A stretch of DNA of 64,000 bases from Oligoflexia bacterium (GTDB taxonomy: Bacteria > Bdellovibrionota > UBA1018). Below the pieces are notes generated by a model. That model was not told the DNA's origin, did no database searches, and worked only from the letters and a program-made list of their open reading frames with translations. The stretch covers positions 1 to 64,000 of the forward strand of contig CAITVN010000015.1 of the NCBI GenBank assembly GCA_903895855.1, read 5' to 3'. Position numbers and translations under genes: made by a program. Shown piece after piece: positions 9,035-18,073 of this stretch; position 1 is the first letter of the stretch, and every line of letters starts with the position of its first letter.

Positions 9035-10882
9035 TCAAGTCAAATTTTTCAGCGATAGCATGAGCCGTTGAAATGCTCGGTCGAGGGAGAAGTCAGGCGA
9101 GTCGACGACAATAGCTTCGTCAATGCCCCCCAAGTGAGCGATGATCTGGGGAGCAAGCGATTTCTGAATTCCTAGGACCAATAGGTATCGTTGTGCCGAT
9201 TGGCTTTCGCGAAGCAGTTCTTGTAAGATACTGAAATGTCCTTTTTTTCTGGCCTCGAGACGCCCCAATTCGTCGATAAAAATAAAATGGGGACTGTCAG
9301 CAGTTGAATTGCAGTTTTTGTGCTCTGACGTAGCGGCTAAGATTTGTTCGCTGGCCCAATTCCAGCCAGAGCTTTCAAAGTGATAGCCCAGTCCAACCAG
9401 CTTTTTTCGGGCAAACGATCGTCGTACTTGGGTAGCTAAGTTCAGTAAGTCGTATCCATTGGCACTTCCATGAAGGCCTCTCACGGCTGGCTGGCAAATA
9501 CCGGCGACTGAATAGTGCGATTCGATTAATCGGTCACTCAGATTCATGATGGCGTGGGTTTTTCCTGAGTGTCGACCGCCAATGATGGCGACAATAAGAG
9601 GGCGATGGGAGGTGACCGCGGTTTTATTTCTACTCTGTGCCGAAGCAGAGCGTTCAGCTATTTGTGCCGCTGCGACAATAAACTGAATCACGTGTTCAAT
9701 CATTTTACCTGAGCGAAAGTCGGTTAGCGGTAAAGCATGTGGGCGAAGTTCGTTCATGATTCCGAATGCACTCGAAAGAGAAGTCCCGAATCCTTCGAAT
9801 CCCAGTCGCTTTGCCCACTTTAAAACGGTTGCACTGGTTAGTGCGGTAGAGATCCAAGCGGTGAGCGACAAAATCCACGCGGCTCTGATTAGCATCAGTA
9901 GCCCAGCGGTGAAGCCCGCGGTTGAGGCCCAGGGTTGAGAAGCTAATCCAAAGGTGAGGTCTTTCTTGCCGAGCAAAAGCCCTGATGCAGTCACGAGCAC
10001 CAGTGACACCAACCAAAACTTGGGTCGCCAGATTCTTGAGAGAGTTCGGCGCTCAAAAAAGGCAAGAGTGACAATCATGATGAGTAAAGCAACTAGGGCG
10101 TACTCGATGCCTGATTTAAACTGAATCACAAGAGATACAATTGCTGCAGAGGCGATCAGCTGATTTGTTCGGCGATTGATGGGCTCGCTGTTTCTTGGCG
10201 CGTGCTGATCAGTTTGTTTTGTTTCAAGATGATTGGGGTTTAGTCCCGAATCATTTTCACGATTCTGAAATTTCAAAGAAGAAAATAACTCATGAACGGC
10301 ACGCTTGCCAAGCCAGGCACCAGCGATGCCAAAGAGGGCACCTTCAGCTACAAAAACGCAGCCCAAAATGAAAGCAGCCTGAGTCAGTGTGAGCAGTTCG
10401 AACCGCGAGCCCCGAGTGAGCTTTTGAATGATTTCGAGGTAGAGGTCGAGGACATGGCCGCCGTAAAGAAAAACCTGCCCGAAAATCTTTTGAATCATCG
10501 GACAAAGTGCGGCGAGGCTACCGGCGACTGGTGCTGCGAGAAAAGGCGTCGACTTCGAGAATGGCTGAAAAAGTGAAAAAAGCCCAAAAGCGAGCTCGAC
10601 GCTTAGGGCTTCAGACAAAATGCCGATCATAGGGCCAAAGACAGTACCGTCGGGTGAAATCGATTTGCAGGCAGCAGCGATCAAGCCGGTTGCGAGACTG
10701 ATTCCAGGTGTTGGCAGTATTTGCCGTTGGGCAATCAGAAGTGCTGCCGCAGCTGAGGCCAATACGGGGCCGGCGAACGGAAGTTTCAGGGTGTGTAGAA
10801 ACGTGCCTACGGTGAGCTCAAAAATACCCCAGGCAGCTCCAAAGCTAGTGGCATAGGCCCAAAATCGAGCCGAAATTCGCAT
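9035..10882 (-). CDS. fusion protein: ECF S-like and T-like membrane domains with THEP1-type NTPase
   Basis: 615 residues in three parts. Residues 1-~195 hold about six hydrophobic segments with an aromatic/Gly pattern like ECF-transporter substrate-binding (S) components. After a charged linker, residues ~240-405 hold a second membrane block resembling EcfT transmembrane coupling proteins. Residues ~425-600 are a soluble P-loop NTPase: Walker A IIGGRHSGKTH and Walker B FIFIDELGRLE, closer to THEP1/NTPase_1 enzymes than to ABC ATPases because no LSGGQ signature is visible. A vitamin or cofactor uptake role, or nucleotide-dependent regulation of it, is an inference. Such a three-part fusion is unusual. 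Substrate unknown. Confidence 0.6.
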   Translation of the reverse strand: MRISARFWAYATSFGAAWGIFELTVGTFLHTLKLPFAGPVLASAAAALLIAQRQILPTPGISLATGLIAAACKSISPDGTVFGPMIGILSEALSVELAFGLFSLFQPFSKSTPFLAAPVAGSLAALCPMIQKIFGQVFLYGGHVLDLYLEIIQKLTRGSRFELLTLTQAAFILGCVFVAEGALFGIAGAWLGKRAVHELFSSLKFQNRENDSGLNPNHLETKQTDQHAPRNSEPINRRTNQLIASAAIVSLVIQFKSGIEYALVALLIMIVTLAFFERRTLSRIWRPKFWLVSLVLVTASGLLLGKKDLTFGLASQPWASTAGFTAGLLMLIRAAWILSLTAWISTALTSATVLKWAKRLGFEGFGTSLSSAFGIMNELRPHALPLTDFRSGKMIEHVIQFIVAAAQIAERSASAQSRNKTAVTSHRPLIVAIIGGRHSGKTHAIMNLSDRLIESHYSVAGICQPAVRGLHGSANGYDLLNLATQVRRSFARKKLVGLGYHFESSGWNWASEQILAATSEHKNCNSTADSPHFIFIDELGRLEARKKGHFSILQELLRESQSAQRYLLVLGIQKSLAPQIIAHLGGIDEAIVVDSPDFSLDRAFQRLMLSLKNLT

Positions 10883-10998
10883 GGATGCGATTATAGAGAA
10901 GAACTTCTAACCACGCAATTACAATAGCATTTTCGACTGGGTAGCGGCAACGAAAGCTATTAATTGACCAAAATGCTCTATTATGATAGCACGTTGAA

Positions 10999-12429
10999 AT
11001 GTTTGAACAATCAGGAAAAAAAAAGGTCTTACTGAGTGTGGTTCTGACCGTGTTAGTGACGTTAGTGCAGCCAGTTGGGGCAGCACAGCCGGCGAGTAGC
11101 TGGACTGATTTTTTCGATGGCCAAAGTTTTGAGCTCAAAGACCCGGTCATGAGACACGAAGGAAAAGACATTTTTGCGGCTCGCTACCGTGCGATTCGCG
11201 AAGCCAAAGACTCGATTTTAGTGATGACCTACGGGTTCAAGGGTGACGGTACTGCAGAAACTTACGCAAAAGAACTCTGCAGGCGTGCTCGCCATGGCAT
11301 TAAAGTTTTCGTGTTGGCCGATGGCCATGGTTCGCCGTCTTTTAAAACTTCAGGCTATGCAGAGAAATTGGTGGCCTGTGGTGCCCACATACTTTTTTAT
11401 GAAGACATGACCTTTGCAAATCCGCGCGGGCTTCTTCACGTTTTACACCAAAAAACTTTAGTAATCGATGGTAACCGCGCGCTGGTAGGCAGTGCTAATA
11501 TTTCAAATTGGTACCTTAGTGGTGGTCGTCACTCGACTGAGATCTATGATTTAGAAGTTGAAATGAAGGGCTCAATCGCTTGCGAGCTGGCGTCGCAATT
11601 TATGTGGATGTGGAATCGCACCAAACGCCAAAAGCAGCCTGAGGGCGATATCATGGGAGGCCAACAGATGGTGGCTGAGCACTCTGCCAATGCCATACCA
11701 GTCTCTGAGCTCTCAACGTCAGAGATGTGGAGACAATATGGCTTTCGCGGCTGCCAACTTCCGGCAGCAAAAAAGAGCGGCCCTGTAAAAAGAGAAGCCT
11801 TTTCATCCCATTCGATTGCCCGATCAGTCATGAGTGACCCCCTATTTACTGAGCAAGATTTATCAACGTATCCAGACCAAGCCAGAGAGTTTCCGCTACT
11901 CGACGCCTATTTGACCGCATTTTCTTTGGCCAAAAAACGAATCTGGATTTACGCACCCTATTTTACTCCGGGCTCCCAATTCATCGAAGCGTTGAAGGCT
12001 GCAGTAGCGCGCAACGTCGATGTGCGCATTGTCATGAACGAATACGAGCAAACGGTCGGAGAGGCTGCCGGCGCTCTTTCGTATTGTGCTTACCAGAAGG
12101 CACAGCGCTTAGCGATTGCGGGAGCCAAAATCTATCTATGGACCCAAAGTCAATTACACCGAAAAGCGGGCCTCATTGATGACGAAGTCACCTTTTTTGG
12201 CAGTGATAATTTCTACGACCGTGGCCAGGGGTACACTTCAGAGTTGATGGTTTTTACGCAAAATCGCGCCCTGGTTGAACAAATGAGTGCGACTATGGTC
12301 GACTCGATGATCGCGACGAGAGCCGATGGTCAATCGATTGAAACGAGTAGCAGCGCTATCTCAGCTCGCCTAGAGCAGGCCGAAACCGGCGAGGCTTTTC
12401 TTTGTCATTTGCTGAGGCCTTTGCTTTGA
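10999..12429 (+). CDS. exported phospholipase D-family protein
   Basis: 476 residues with an N-terminal signal or anchor segment (residues ~8-30). Two HKD motifs define the PLD superfamily: HQKTLVIDGNRALVGSANIS near residue 150 and HRKAGLIDDEVTFFGSDNF near residue 387, each with His-x-Lys-x4-Asp and the trailing Gly-Ser-x-Asn. A functional enzyme uses the paired His to form a phosphohistidine intermediate. Export and length fit a phosphatidyl-transfer or phospholipase role at the envelope, resembling cardiolipin synthase-like proteins. The head-group specificity cannot be read. Divergent from the fusion transporter gene. Confidence 0.85.
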   Translation: MFEQSGKKKVLLSVVLTVLVTLVQPVGAAQPASSWTDFFDGQSFELKDPVMRHEGKDIFAARYRAIREAKDSILVMTYGFKGDGTAETYAKELCRRARHGIKVFVLADGHGSPSFKTSGYAEKLVACGAHILFYEDMTFANPRGLLHVLHQKTLVIDGNRALVGSANISNWYLSGGRHSTEIYDLEVEMKGSIACELASQFMWMWNRTKRQKQPEGDIMGGQQMVAEHSANAIPVSELSTSEMWRQYGFRGCQLPAAKKSGPVKREAFSSHSIARSVMSDPLFTEQDLSTYPDQAREFPLLDAYLTAFSLAKKRIWIYAPYFTPGSQFIEALKAAVARNVDVRIVMNEYEQTVGEAAGALSYCAYQKAQRLAIAGAKIYLWTQSQLHRKAGLIDDEVTFFGSDNFYDRGQGYTSELMVFTQNRALVEQMSATMVDSMIATRADGQSIETSSSAISARLEQAETGEAFLCHLLRPLL

Positions 12430-12497
12430 GGCTTCTTCAACAGTTTTCTTTTTGATACTTCTTTGACATTTTTATCTCTCGACCAGACAATTGACCA

Positions 12498-13013
12498 ATG
12501 GCCGCTCGAAGCTTTGAAAATAAATTCGTAGGTAAAATCGTCACTCTCCTTTTTGGAGTCGTTGCTGGCATTCTGTTGCCGCTCGGAATCGCGACTTGGT
12601 TTTGCCACGAGTTTTTGCCTTTTTTTCCAGGGCATCTGACCACATCAGGCGTGGTTACTATCAAGTACCGCAGTCGCTCAGTTTCAAGTAAGAGTAACAA
12701 GTCTGATCCGATGATTTCGTATGAGTTTAGCCACAACGGTGAACGGTTTTTTAGGAAAGCCCAAGTAGACGATGCTCTTTACGAAGAGTTAGAAGAAAAG
12801 GGGCCTGTGAGTGTCAATTACTTTGCCATTCACCCCGAGTGGGCATTTCCAGAAAAAAGTCCGCCTGGGGTCGGGAAATGGTTTTCGTTTATTTTGGCAT
12901 TCGTGACGGCGACTTTTGTCGTGGCTCTTGGATGGCTCGTGATGAAATTTGTATTCTTTGGTCCGCCACCAGAAAGCGCAAGTGCCGACTCGCCGACTAA
13001 CCCAGTTCACTAA
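12498..13013 (+). CDS. DUF3592-like membrane protein
   Basis: 171 residues. Two membrane helices (residues ~12-32 and ~130-153) flank an extracytoplasmic beta domain. The pattern GVVTIKYRSRS...ISYEFSHNGERF...VSVNYFAIHPEWAF is typical of DUF3592 proteins, whose role is unknown. The gene begins 68 bases after the phospholipase gene and could be read through from it. It ends facing an exported-protein gene across a repeat-containing gap. Confidence 0.65.
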   Translation: MAARSFENKFVGKIVTLLFGVVAGILLPLGIATWFCHEFLPFFPGHLTTSGVVTIKYRSRSVSSKSNKSDPMISYEFSHNGERFFRKAQVDDALYEELEEKGPVSVNYFAIHPEWAFPEKSPPGVGKWFSFILAFVTATFVVALGWLVMKFVFFGPPPESASADSPTNPVH

Positions 13014-13041
13014 TTTCTGCGGTTTTACGGCTGGTTTCTCA

Positions 13042-13107
13042 GCAACGTCCGCTGTCGGACGTTACCCCCCCTTAACGTTGGCCGCGTCATGGCATTAACG
13101 TCCGAAA
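13042..13107 (-). repeat. dispersed intergenic repeat, copy A
   Basis: Read on the minus strand, this ~65-base element matches 29131-29197 at roughly 85% identity. The shared core is CGGACGTTAATGCC, then TGACGCGGCCAA and GGGGGGTAACG. Copy A includes a perfect hairpin, AACGTCCG-ctgt-CGGACGTT (13044-13063). Both copies lie between convergent genes, as expected of REP-like or bidirectional terminator elements. The rest of this 225-base gap holds several AATCG-rich short repeats and no supported gene. Confidence 0.6.
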
Positions 13108-13238
13108 ATCGACAGTTACTACAATCGCCAATCGACGGTGGATGGCTGCTCGCCAATCGAGCGGTAGATGGCCTGCAATCGCAAATTACCGGCATCAGTT
13201 CACTAGCAGTCGTCACCACCAGCTATCGCCGCCGCCAG

Positions 13239-13973
13239 CTACTGAATCGTGTAGCTGAGAGCCGGTTCGCTCCAGTCTGGATAATCGTCTTCGCCGCTCT
13301 GATTACAGCCAATTTGGCGTTCAAAGTAAGTCGTGAAGCCCAGTTGAATCGTTTGTTTTGTAGAACTGTTAATTTTGAGCGACGTGAATGGAATGGCAAA
13401 TTTTACGAGATTCTTGACTTGCTCACTGCCGGTGATTGAAACCGAGAACAACGATGACTTGTAAGATCCGTTAGGTTCGCCAGCACACTGATCAACGGCG
13501 CATTCTTGAAAAAGTTTAGTCTGTTGTTGTTCTTCATCAATCGATAAATAGACGCGAAAATCGGCGTAAAAATTTGTCCAAGCTTGGTAAGTTGGGTTGT
13601 AGGCAGCCGCGTAGGAGGTGCTGGGTTCATACGGCACATAGCCGACACCCTTGCCATTGTTGACATCAATCCAGAAATAGAACTCGCGAAAATCGCTGTT
13701 TGCTGCAACGGGGCCTCGCACTTCCATGGTCACGTAAAGGTTAGTCGCGTCGTTCGAAACGACGACTTGTCGAATGTCAATTTCGCGAGCGCTTTGACTG
13801 ACTTTCTCGCACTTTTCGCCCTCTAGATGAACGTCTGAAACGGCGTCGTTCCTGATGAGCGACGTGACGACAGCGGCAAACGAAGTCGCGGCTGCGGCAG
13901 TGGCCAGAATCGCCAGGGTGATGGCAGTTCGTGAACAAAATTTAACGGCGGTAGTGTTGATTGGGTGTTGCAC
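13239..13973 (-). CDS. hypothetical exported beta-sandwich protein
   Basis: 244 residues. Residues ~14-34 are hydrophobic and Ala-rich, ending SFAAVV, consistent with a signal peptide. The mature region alternates beta-like strands (VVVSNDATNLYVTMEVRGPV, FYFWIDVNNGKG) in the style of DOMON/CBM9-type carbohydrate- or heme-binding sandwiches. Four Cys in the C-terminal half could form two disulfides. No catalytic motif. It is convergent with the DUF3592 gene across the dispersed repeat. Confidence 0.6.
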   Translation of the reverse strand: MQHPINTTAVKFCSRTAITLAILATAAAATSFAAVVTSLIRNDAVSDVHLEGEKCEKVSQSAREIDIRQVVVSNDATNLYVTMEVRGPVAANSDFREFYFWIDVNNGKGVGYVPYEPSTSYAAAYNPTYQAWTNFYADFRVYLSIDEEQQQTKLFQECAVDQCAGEPNGSYKSSLFSVSITGSEQVKNLVKFAIPFTSLKINSSTKQTIQLGFTTYFERQIGCNQSGEDDYPDWSEPALSYTIQ

Positions 13974-14125
13974 AAAAGTTCTCCTGAAATGGCATCATTG
14001 ACGCTTTTAATGGCTCTCTGAATGGTATGGGCCCAGGTATACCTAGTGACGGCAATCTGTCAAATACAGTGACAAAAAAATAAGGGTTCTCTTAAACTGA
14101 GATCAACTGCCGAAACCGAGATCAC

Positions 14126-15127
14126 CTACCGGGCAAACCAGATCGCGATCTCGTCATGATGAGCCGAGAGGGTGACTTTTTCGCCTTTTTGGAAAGTTTC
14201 AGCGTTTTCAGCTATTTGAACCGCCTGTTTCCAGCTCGAGAGCTTCGCTAGCCCAGGGCCCGTGCTGACCATGGTTTTTTCGTCCAAATAAAGTTCATAC
14301 CAGTAGGCGATGGCGTGCATTTCACCTGGGGTCGTGATTTCGAAGTCAACCTTATGCGACTCTTCGCCGTTGGGAAGGTTCTTAAAGTCGAAGTCAAAAA
14401 TACGCACGGGTTGACTGAGGGGGCGATAGGCCATTTTGTCGAGGTGAATGCCGATGTATTCCCAGGGTGAAAACTTGTTGAAGGGTCGAACGTCGAAGCC
14501 TGAAACCTGACCCACGCGATAATTTTCAAAAATTTCTTTTGATTCAATCACCATGGCCATCACGCGCACTCGAGCGGGTATGATTTGGGCGTCGGTCTTG
14601 AGTAGGTGTTCTTTAGCGTGTTTGATGGCTTGAAAAGCGCGTTCGCCGAGTAATCCATCATCAAAAATTTCAGTGACCAAGATATCAAACCGCTCAGGGA
14701 CGTCTTTACCGACAACGAGGTTGGTCGAAAGCCCACGTATGACGCGAATGCGATCAGCGTGCCCATTTTGCTCAATGATCTTCTTGGCCGTCTCAGCAAT
14801 GACCGGAATCAGTTCACACGTGGTGACTTGCCGAGCGCCATGACGGGCGGCCATGAGGGCTAGTAATCCAGACCCCGTGCCGATGTCGAGCACAGTGCCG
14901 TGATTTTTCGCTTGAATTGCCGTTCCGAGCGCTTGGTCGTAGCCACTATTGCGAACTTGGTCATTCATCATGGCAAAGTGCCAAAGCGAGACGTCTTCAA
15001 AATACTCGGGGTCGTCTGTGTGTGTGGGGGGTTGCGCTGGGGTAGATTTTTGGCCAGCCTGAGAAGCAAGAATTACCGGCACAATCACAGGAGTACTCTT
15101 TGAGTCATTAGAACCATTTTTTGACAT
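14126..15127 (-). CDS. protein arginine methyltransferase-like SAM enzyme
   Basis: 333 residues from ATG at 15127. A longer frame reaches 15487 but would overlap serA on the opposite strand, so it is rejected. SAM-binding motif I is VLDIGTGSGLLALMAARHGA, with CELIP as the acidic ribose contact. TEIFDDGLLGE matches the double-E substrate loop of PRMTs (Glu...Glu). The C-terminal beta-barrel segment HKVDFEITTPGEMHAIAYW and the length fit a PRMT (PRMT7-like) catalytic core. The first ~60 residues are low complexity. Bacterial PRMT-like enzymes are rare and their targets unknown. Divergent from serA. Confidence 0.75.
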   Translation of the reverse strand: MSKNGSNDSKSTPVIVPVILASQAGQKSTPAQPPTHTDDPEYFEDVSLWHFAMMNDQVRNSGYDQALGTAIQAKNHGTVLDIGTGSGLLALMAARHGARQVTTCELIPVIAETAKKIIEQNGHADRIRVIRGLSTNLVVGKDVPERFDILVTEIFDDGLLGERAFQAIKHAKEHLLKTDAQIIPARVRVMAMVIESKEIFENYRVGQVSGFDVRPFNKFSPWEYIGIHLDKMAYRPLSQPVRIFDFDFKNLPNGEESHKVDFEITTPGEMHAIAYWYELYLDEKTMVSTGPGLAKLSSWKQAVQIAENAETFQKGEKVTLSAHHDEIAIWFAR

Positions 15128-15229
15128 GGTTTGGACCCTACCTCGGAATCGTGCAAGAAAGCTAGGATCTCGCAAAATAGTTGAAGGCGATTGCGTAGCT
15201 GGCCATCTTTTGGGTATATTGGTTACCCT

Positions 15230-16453
15230 ATGGTATCGACTCAGCAAAAAAATGAAATCAAGGTTCTGCTTCTCGAAAATGTTCATCAAGTTGCACGCGA
15301 GCTGTTTTCGAGTGACGGATTCAACGTTGAATGCCTGCCCCAGGCCCTTGGCCCCGAAGAATTGAAGGCCAAGATTAAGAATGTTCATGTACTCGGAATT
15401 CGTAGTAAAACTCAAATTACCGCTGAAATTCTGGCAGAAGCGAAAGACCTGATTACGCTGGGGTGTTTTTGTATCGGCACTAATCATGTTGATCTCGAGG
15501 CGGCTAAAAAACGCGGTATTCCGGTTTTCAACGCCCCGTTTGGCAATACGCGTAGCGTGGCTGAACTCGTGATTGGCGAAGTGATCGCGCTTTCTCGAAA
15601 ATTAGGCCAGAAAAGCTCAGAAATGCATCAGCACATCTGGAATAAAAGCTCGGCTTCGTGTTTTGAAGTGCGCGGCAAAACTCTGGGTATCGTCGGATAC
15701 GGCAATATTGGCTCACAGGTTTCAACATTGAGCGAATCGTTAGGCATGCGAGTGATTTTTCACGACATTGTGTCAAAGCTTCCGCTGGGCAACGCGAAAG
15801 CCTGCAACACGTTGAATGAGCTCTTGAGTGAAAGCGATTTTGTGACATTACATGTGCCGGCCACCCCACTCACGCACTTGATGATCGCGGGCGAACAATT
15901 AGGGCGAATGAAAAAGGGATCTCATTTGATCAATGCGAGTCGTGGCACCGTGGTCAACATTGAGTCGTTGGCGTCTGCGATTAAGTCGGGTCACATTGGG
16001 GGCGCGGCGATTGATGTGTTTCCTGAAGAACCCGAAGGCAACTCAAAAGACTTTGTGACTTTGTTGCAAGGTCTGCCTAACGTGATTTTGACTCCACACA
16101 TTGGGGGGGCCACTGAAGAAGCGCAAGTCAACATCGGCGGTGAAGTGCCGGTTTCTCTCATGAGATTCGTGAACATGGGAGTGACCACTCGCGCGGTTAA
16201 TTTTCCTGAAGTGGCGATGCCTCCGACTCCGGGTAGTCATCGCATTTTGAATGCGCACCGAAACGTACCGGGCGTTTTGCGAGAAATCAATCGCATCGTT
16301 TCAGATTTGGGTGCAAACATTCGCGCGCAGACTCTCGCGACAGATGGCGATTTGGGTTATCTGGTGCTCGACACTGATCAAGAGCTCTCACACGAAGTGA
16401 AAAACGCGATCGAGAAACTGAAGACGTCGCTCAAGACTAGAATTTTGTATTAG
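15230..16453 (+). CDS. serA: D-3-phosphoglycerate dehydrogenase
   Basis: 407 residues from ATG 15230. A TTG further upstream at 15191 is less likely. This enzyme oxidises 3-phosphoglycerate to phosphohydroxypyruvate with NAD, the first step of serine synthesis. Visible motifs: substrate-side GCFCIGTNHVDL, NAD-binding GIVGYGNIGSQ followed by HD at the ribose position, NASRGTVV, DVFPEEP and the catalytic-His segment LTPHIGGAT. A C-terminal ACT domain (residues ~335-405, NVPGVLREINRIVSDLGANI) implies serine feedback, as in the short E. coli-type SerA. No ribosome-binding site precedes the ATG. A TATATT element at 15215-15220 would place transcription a few bases upstream, so the mRNA may be leaderless. 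Confidence 0.93.
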   Translation: MVSTQQKNEIKVLLLENVHQVARELFSSDGFNVECLPQALGPEELKAKIKNVHVLGIRSKTQITAEILAEAKDLITLGCFCIGTNHVDLEAAKKRGIPVFNAPFGNTRSVAELVIGEVIALSRKLGQKSSEMHQHIWNKSSASCFEVRGKTLGIVGYGNIGSQVSTLSESLGMRVIFHDIVSKLPLGNAKACNTLNELLSESDFVTLHVPATPLTHLMIAGEQLGRMKKGSHLINASRGTVVNIESLASAIKSGHIGGAAIDVFPEEPEGNSKDFVTLLQGLPNVILTPHIGGATEEAQVNIGGEVPVSLMRFVNMGVTTRAVNFPEVAMPPTPGSHRILNAHRNVPGVLREINRIVSDLGANIRAQTLATDGDLGYLVLDTDQELSHEVKNAIEKLKTSLKTRILY

Positions 16454-16604
16454 GTCACCTCACGATCTGTCGCGAGTGATTGCTCAACGACTGTCAAAAT
16501 TCTAGCGGCCATTTCTTGGTTTGCGCCCTTGTTTTTGGCCTAAATGTTCTACTGAGGCCAAGAGATCTTGAGTGTCTTTGCCTCGCTTGATATTCTTTTG
16601 AGAT

Positions 16605-17306
16605 ATGGCAAAGAAAAGAGAGTCTCGGGTTCGGGTGGCGTTGGTTACTGGTGCATCGCGTGGTCTGGGTAAGGCGATCAGTGAGCGGCTAAAACACGAG
16701 AATATCGTGGTGATTTCGGCCTCGAGAAAAGCAAAAAAGAAGAGGCTGAACGAATTTGAATACTCACACCCTTTAGATGTTTCTGACACGAAAAATATCG
16801 AGCGAATTTTTAAGTGGATTGATGTTGAGTTCGGTGCCCTAGACTTTTTAGTTAATAATGCTGGTGTTGGCGTGTTTAAGCCGATGATTGAAATGACTCT
16901 GGACGACTATCGGTCGGTGATGGCGACAAATGTTGAGGGTTCGTATTTTTGCGCCCAGCACGCGGTGAAAAGAATGCTGAAAACTAATGGCGGTCGGATT
17001 GTTAATATCGGTTCGATTGCGAACGAGATCGCGTTACCTGGTAATACTCTCTATGGAATGTCAAAGTGGGCGCTTAAAGGATTAAGTGCAATAGCGAATG
17101 AAGAACTAAAATCAAAGAACATCAGATTTACGCATGTTTCGTTGGGGGCTACATACACTGACATCTGGAAGGGGCGAAAAGGGTTCTCTGCCTCGGATAT
17201 GTTAACCCCTGAGATTGTTGCTGAGCAAGTAGTTAGAATTCTCACTCAACCGCTCACCATGCGCATTGATGAGATTAAACTTTACCCTTCGAAAGGCATT
17301 CTATGA
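16605..17306 (+). CDS. short-chain dehydrogenase/reductase
   Basis: 233 residues, classical SDR. The cofactor motif is TGASRGLGKAI. The NNAG motif is LDFLVNNAGVGVFKP. The catalytic Ser lies in IVNIGSIAN, and Tyr/Lys in YGMSKWALKG. An SR after the Gly motif and SASRK at the end of the second strand favour NADP(H). The substrate is unknown; the C-terminal region KLYPSKGIL is short. The stop overlaps the next SDR start by four bases (ATGA), so the two are co-translated. Confidence 0.85.
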   Translation: MAKKRESRVRVALVTGASRGLGKAISERLKHENIVVISASRKAKKKRLNEFEYSHPLDVSDTKNIERIFKWIDVEFGALDFLVNNAGVGVFKPMIEMTLDDYRSVMATNVEGSYFCAQHAVKRMLKTNGGRIVNIGSIANEIALPGNTLYGMSKWALKGLSAIANEELKSKNIRFTHVSLGATYTDIWKGRKGFSASDMLTPEIVAEQVVRILTQPLTMRIDEIKLYPSKGIL

Positions 17307-18073
17307 TGAATCAATCTCGTTCGAGAACAGTAATCGTCACAGGGGGCGGTAATGGAATTGGTGCTGCCATTTCAAGTCATCTTGCTAGTTCCGGCGACTT
17401 TGTCGCTGTCGTTGATAAAAACGAACTGGCCGCAGAAAAAGTGGCGAGCTCGATTCTTTCTCGTGGTGGCCAGGCGGTGGCGATTCAGTGCGATGTGAGT
17501 AACGAGAGTGAGGTAATTGCCTGTCTGTCAGAAGTGAAAAAGCGACGTGGCACTATCGAGTGTTTAATTAATAACGCCGGAGTAGGTGGTCCTTTTCACA
17601 CGGTCGATGAAGTTACTGTCGAAGAGTGGGATTGGATTATGGGTACTAATCTTAAGGGAGTTTTTCTCTTTTTGAAGCACACTCTTCCTGAAATGAAGCG
17701 CGTTGGTTTTGGTCGAATCATTAACATGGCTTCTGTTCAGGGGTTATTGGGAGCTTCGCGTTCGTCGACTTATGTAGCTTCGAAGCACGCGGTGATCGGT
17801 TATACTCGGGCAGTAGCAGCAGAGTGGGGCCCGTTCGGTGTCACATGTAACGCCATTTGTCCGGGTTACATAGACACGCAAATGGGTATACAAGCTGGAA
17901 AGGTTGATGAGCACTTGACCAAAGTTTTGAATAAGACCCCAGTTGGTCGGGTCGGAAAGCCCGACGAAGTAGCTGCGCTCGTCTCTTACTTGATTGACTC
18001 AAAAACGGGGTACATGAATGGTTCAGTCATTACGCTTGATGGCGGAATTTCGGCCCATGTAGGGGTGAGCTAG
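17303..18073 (+). CDS. short-chain dehydrogenase/reductase, FabG-like
   Basis: 256 residues, classical SDR: TGGGNGIGAAI cofactor loop, VVDKN (acidic Asp favouring NAD), LINNAGVGGPF, Ser in IINMASVQGLLG, and Tyr/Lys in YVASKHAVIG. The C-terminal NGSVITLDGGISA is the conserved SDR ending of FabG/3-hydroxyacyl and sugar dehydrogenases. It overlaps the previous SDR by four bases and the following kinase gene by one base, giving a three-gene unit. Pairing with a sensor kinase is unusual and does not reveal the substrate. Confidence 0.85.
   Translation: MMNQSRSRTVIVTGGGNGIGAAISSHLASSGDFVAVVDKNELAAEKVASSILSRGGQAVAIQCDVSNESEVIACLSEVKKRRGTIECLINNAGVGGPFHTVDEVTVEEWDWIMGTNLKGVFLFLKHTLPEMKRVGFGRIINMASVQGLLGASRSSTYVASKHAVIGYTRAVAAEWGPFGVTCNAICPGYIDTQMGIQAGKVDEHLTKVLNKTPVGRVGKPDEVAALVSYLIDSKTGYMNGSVITLDGGISAHVGVS

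Noticed and set aside
13089-13439. Plus-strand frame of 116 residues
   Set aside because: Half of it is antisense to the exported beta-sandwich gene and the rest is intergenic repeat.
15128-15487. N-terminal extension of the methyltransferase gene
   Set aside because: It lies opposite the start of serA and has no conserved motif.
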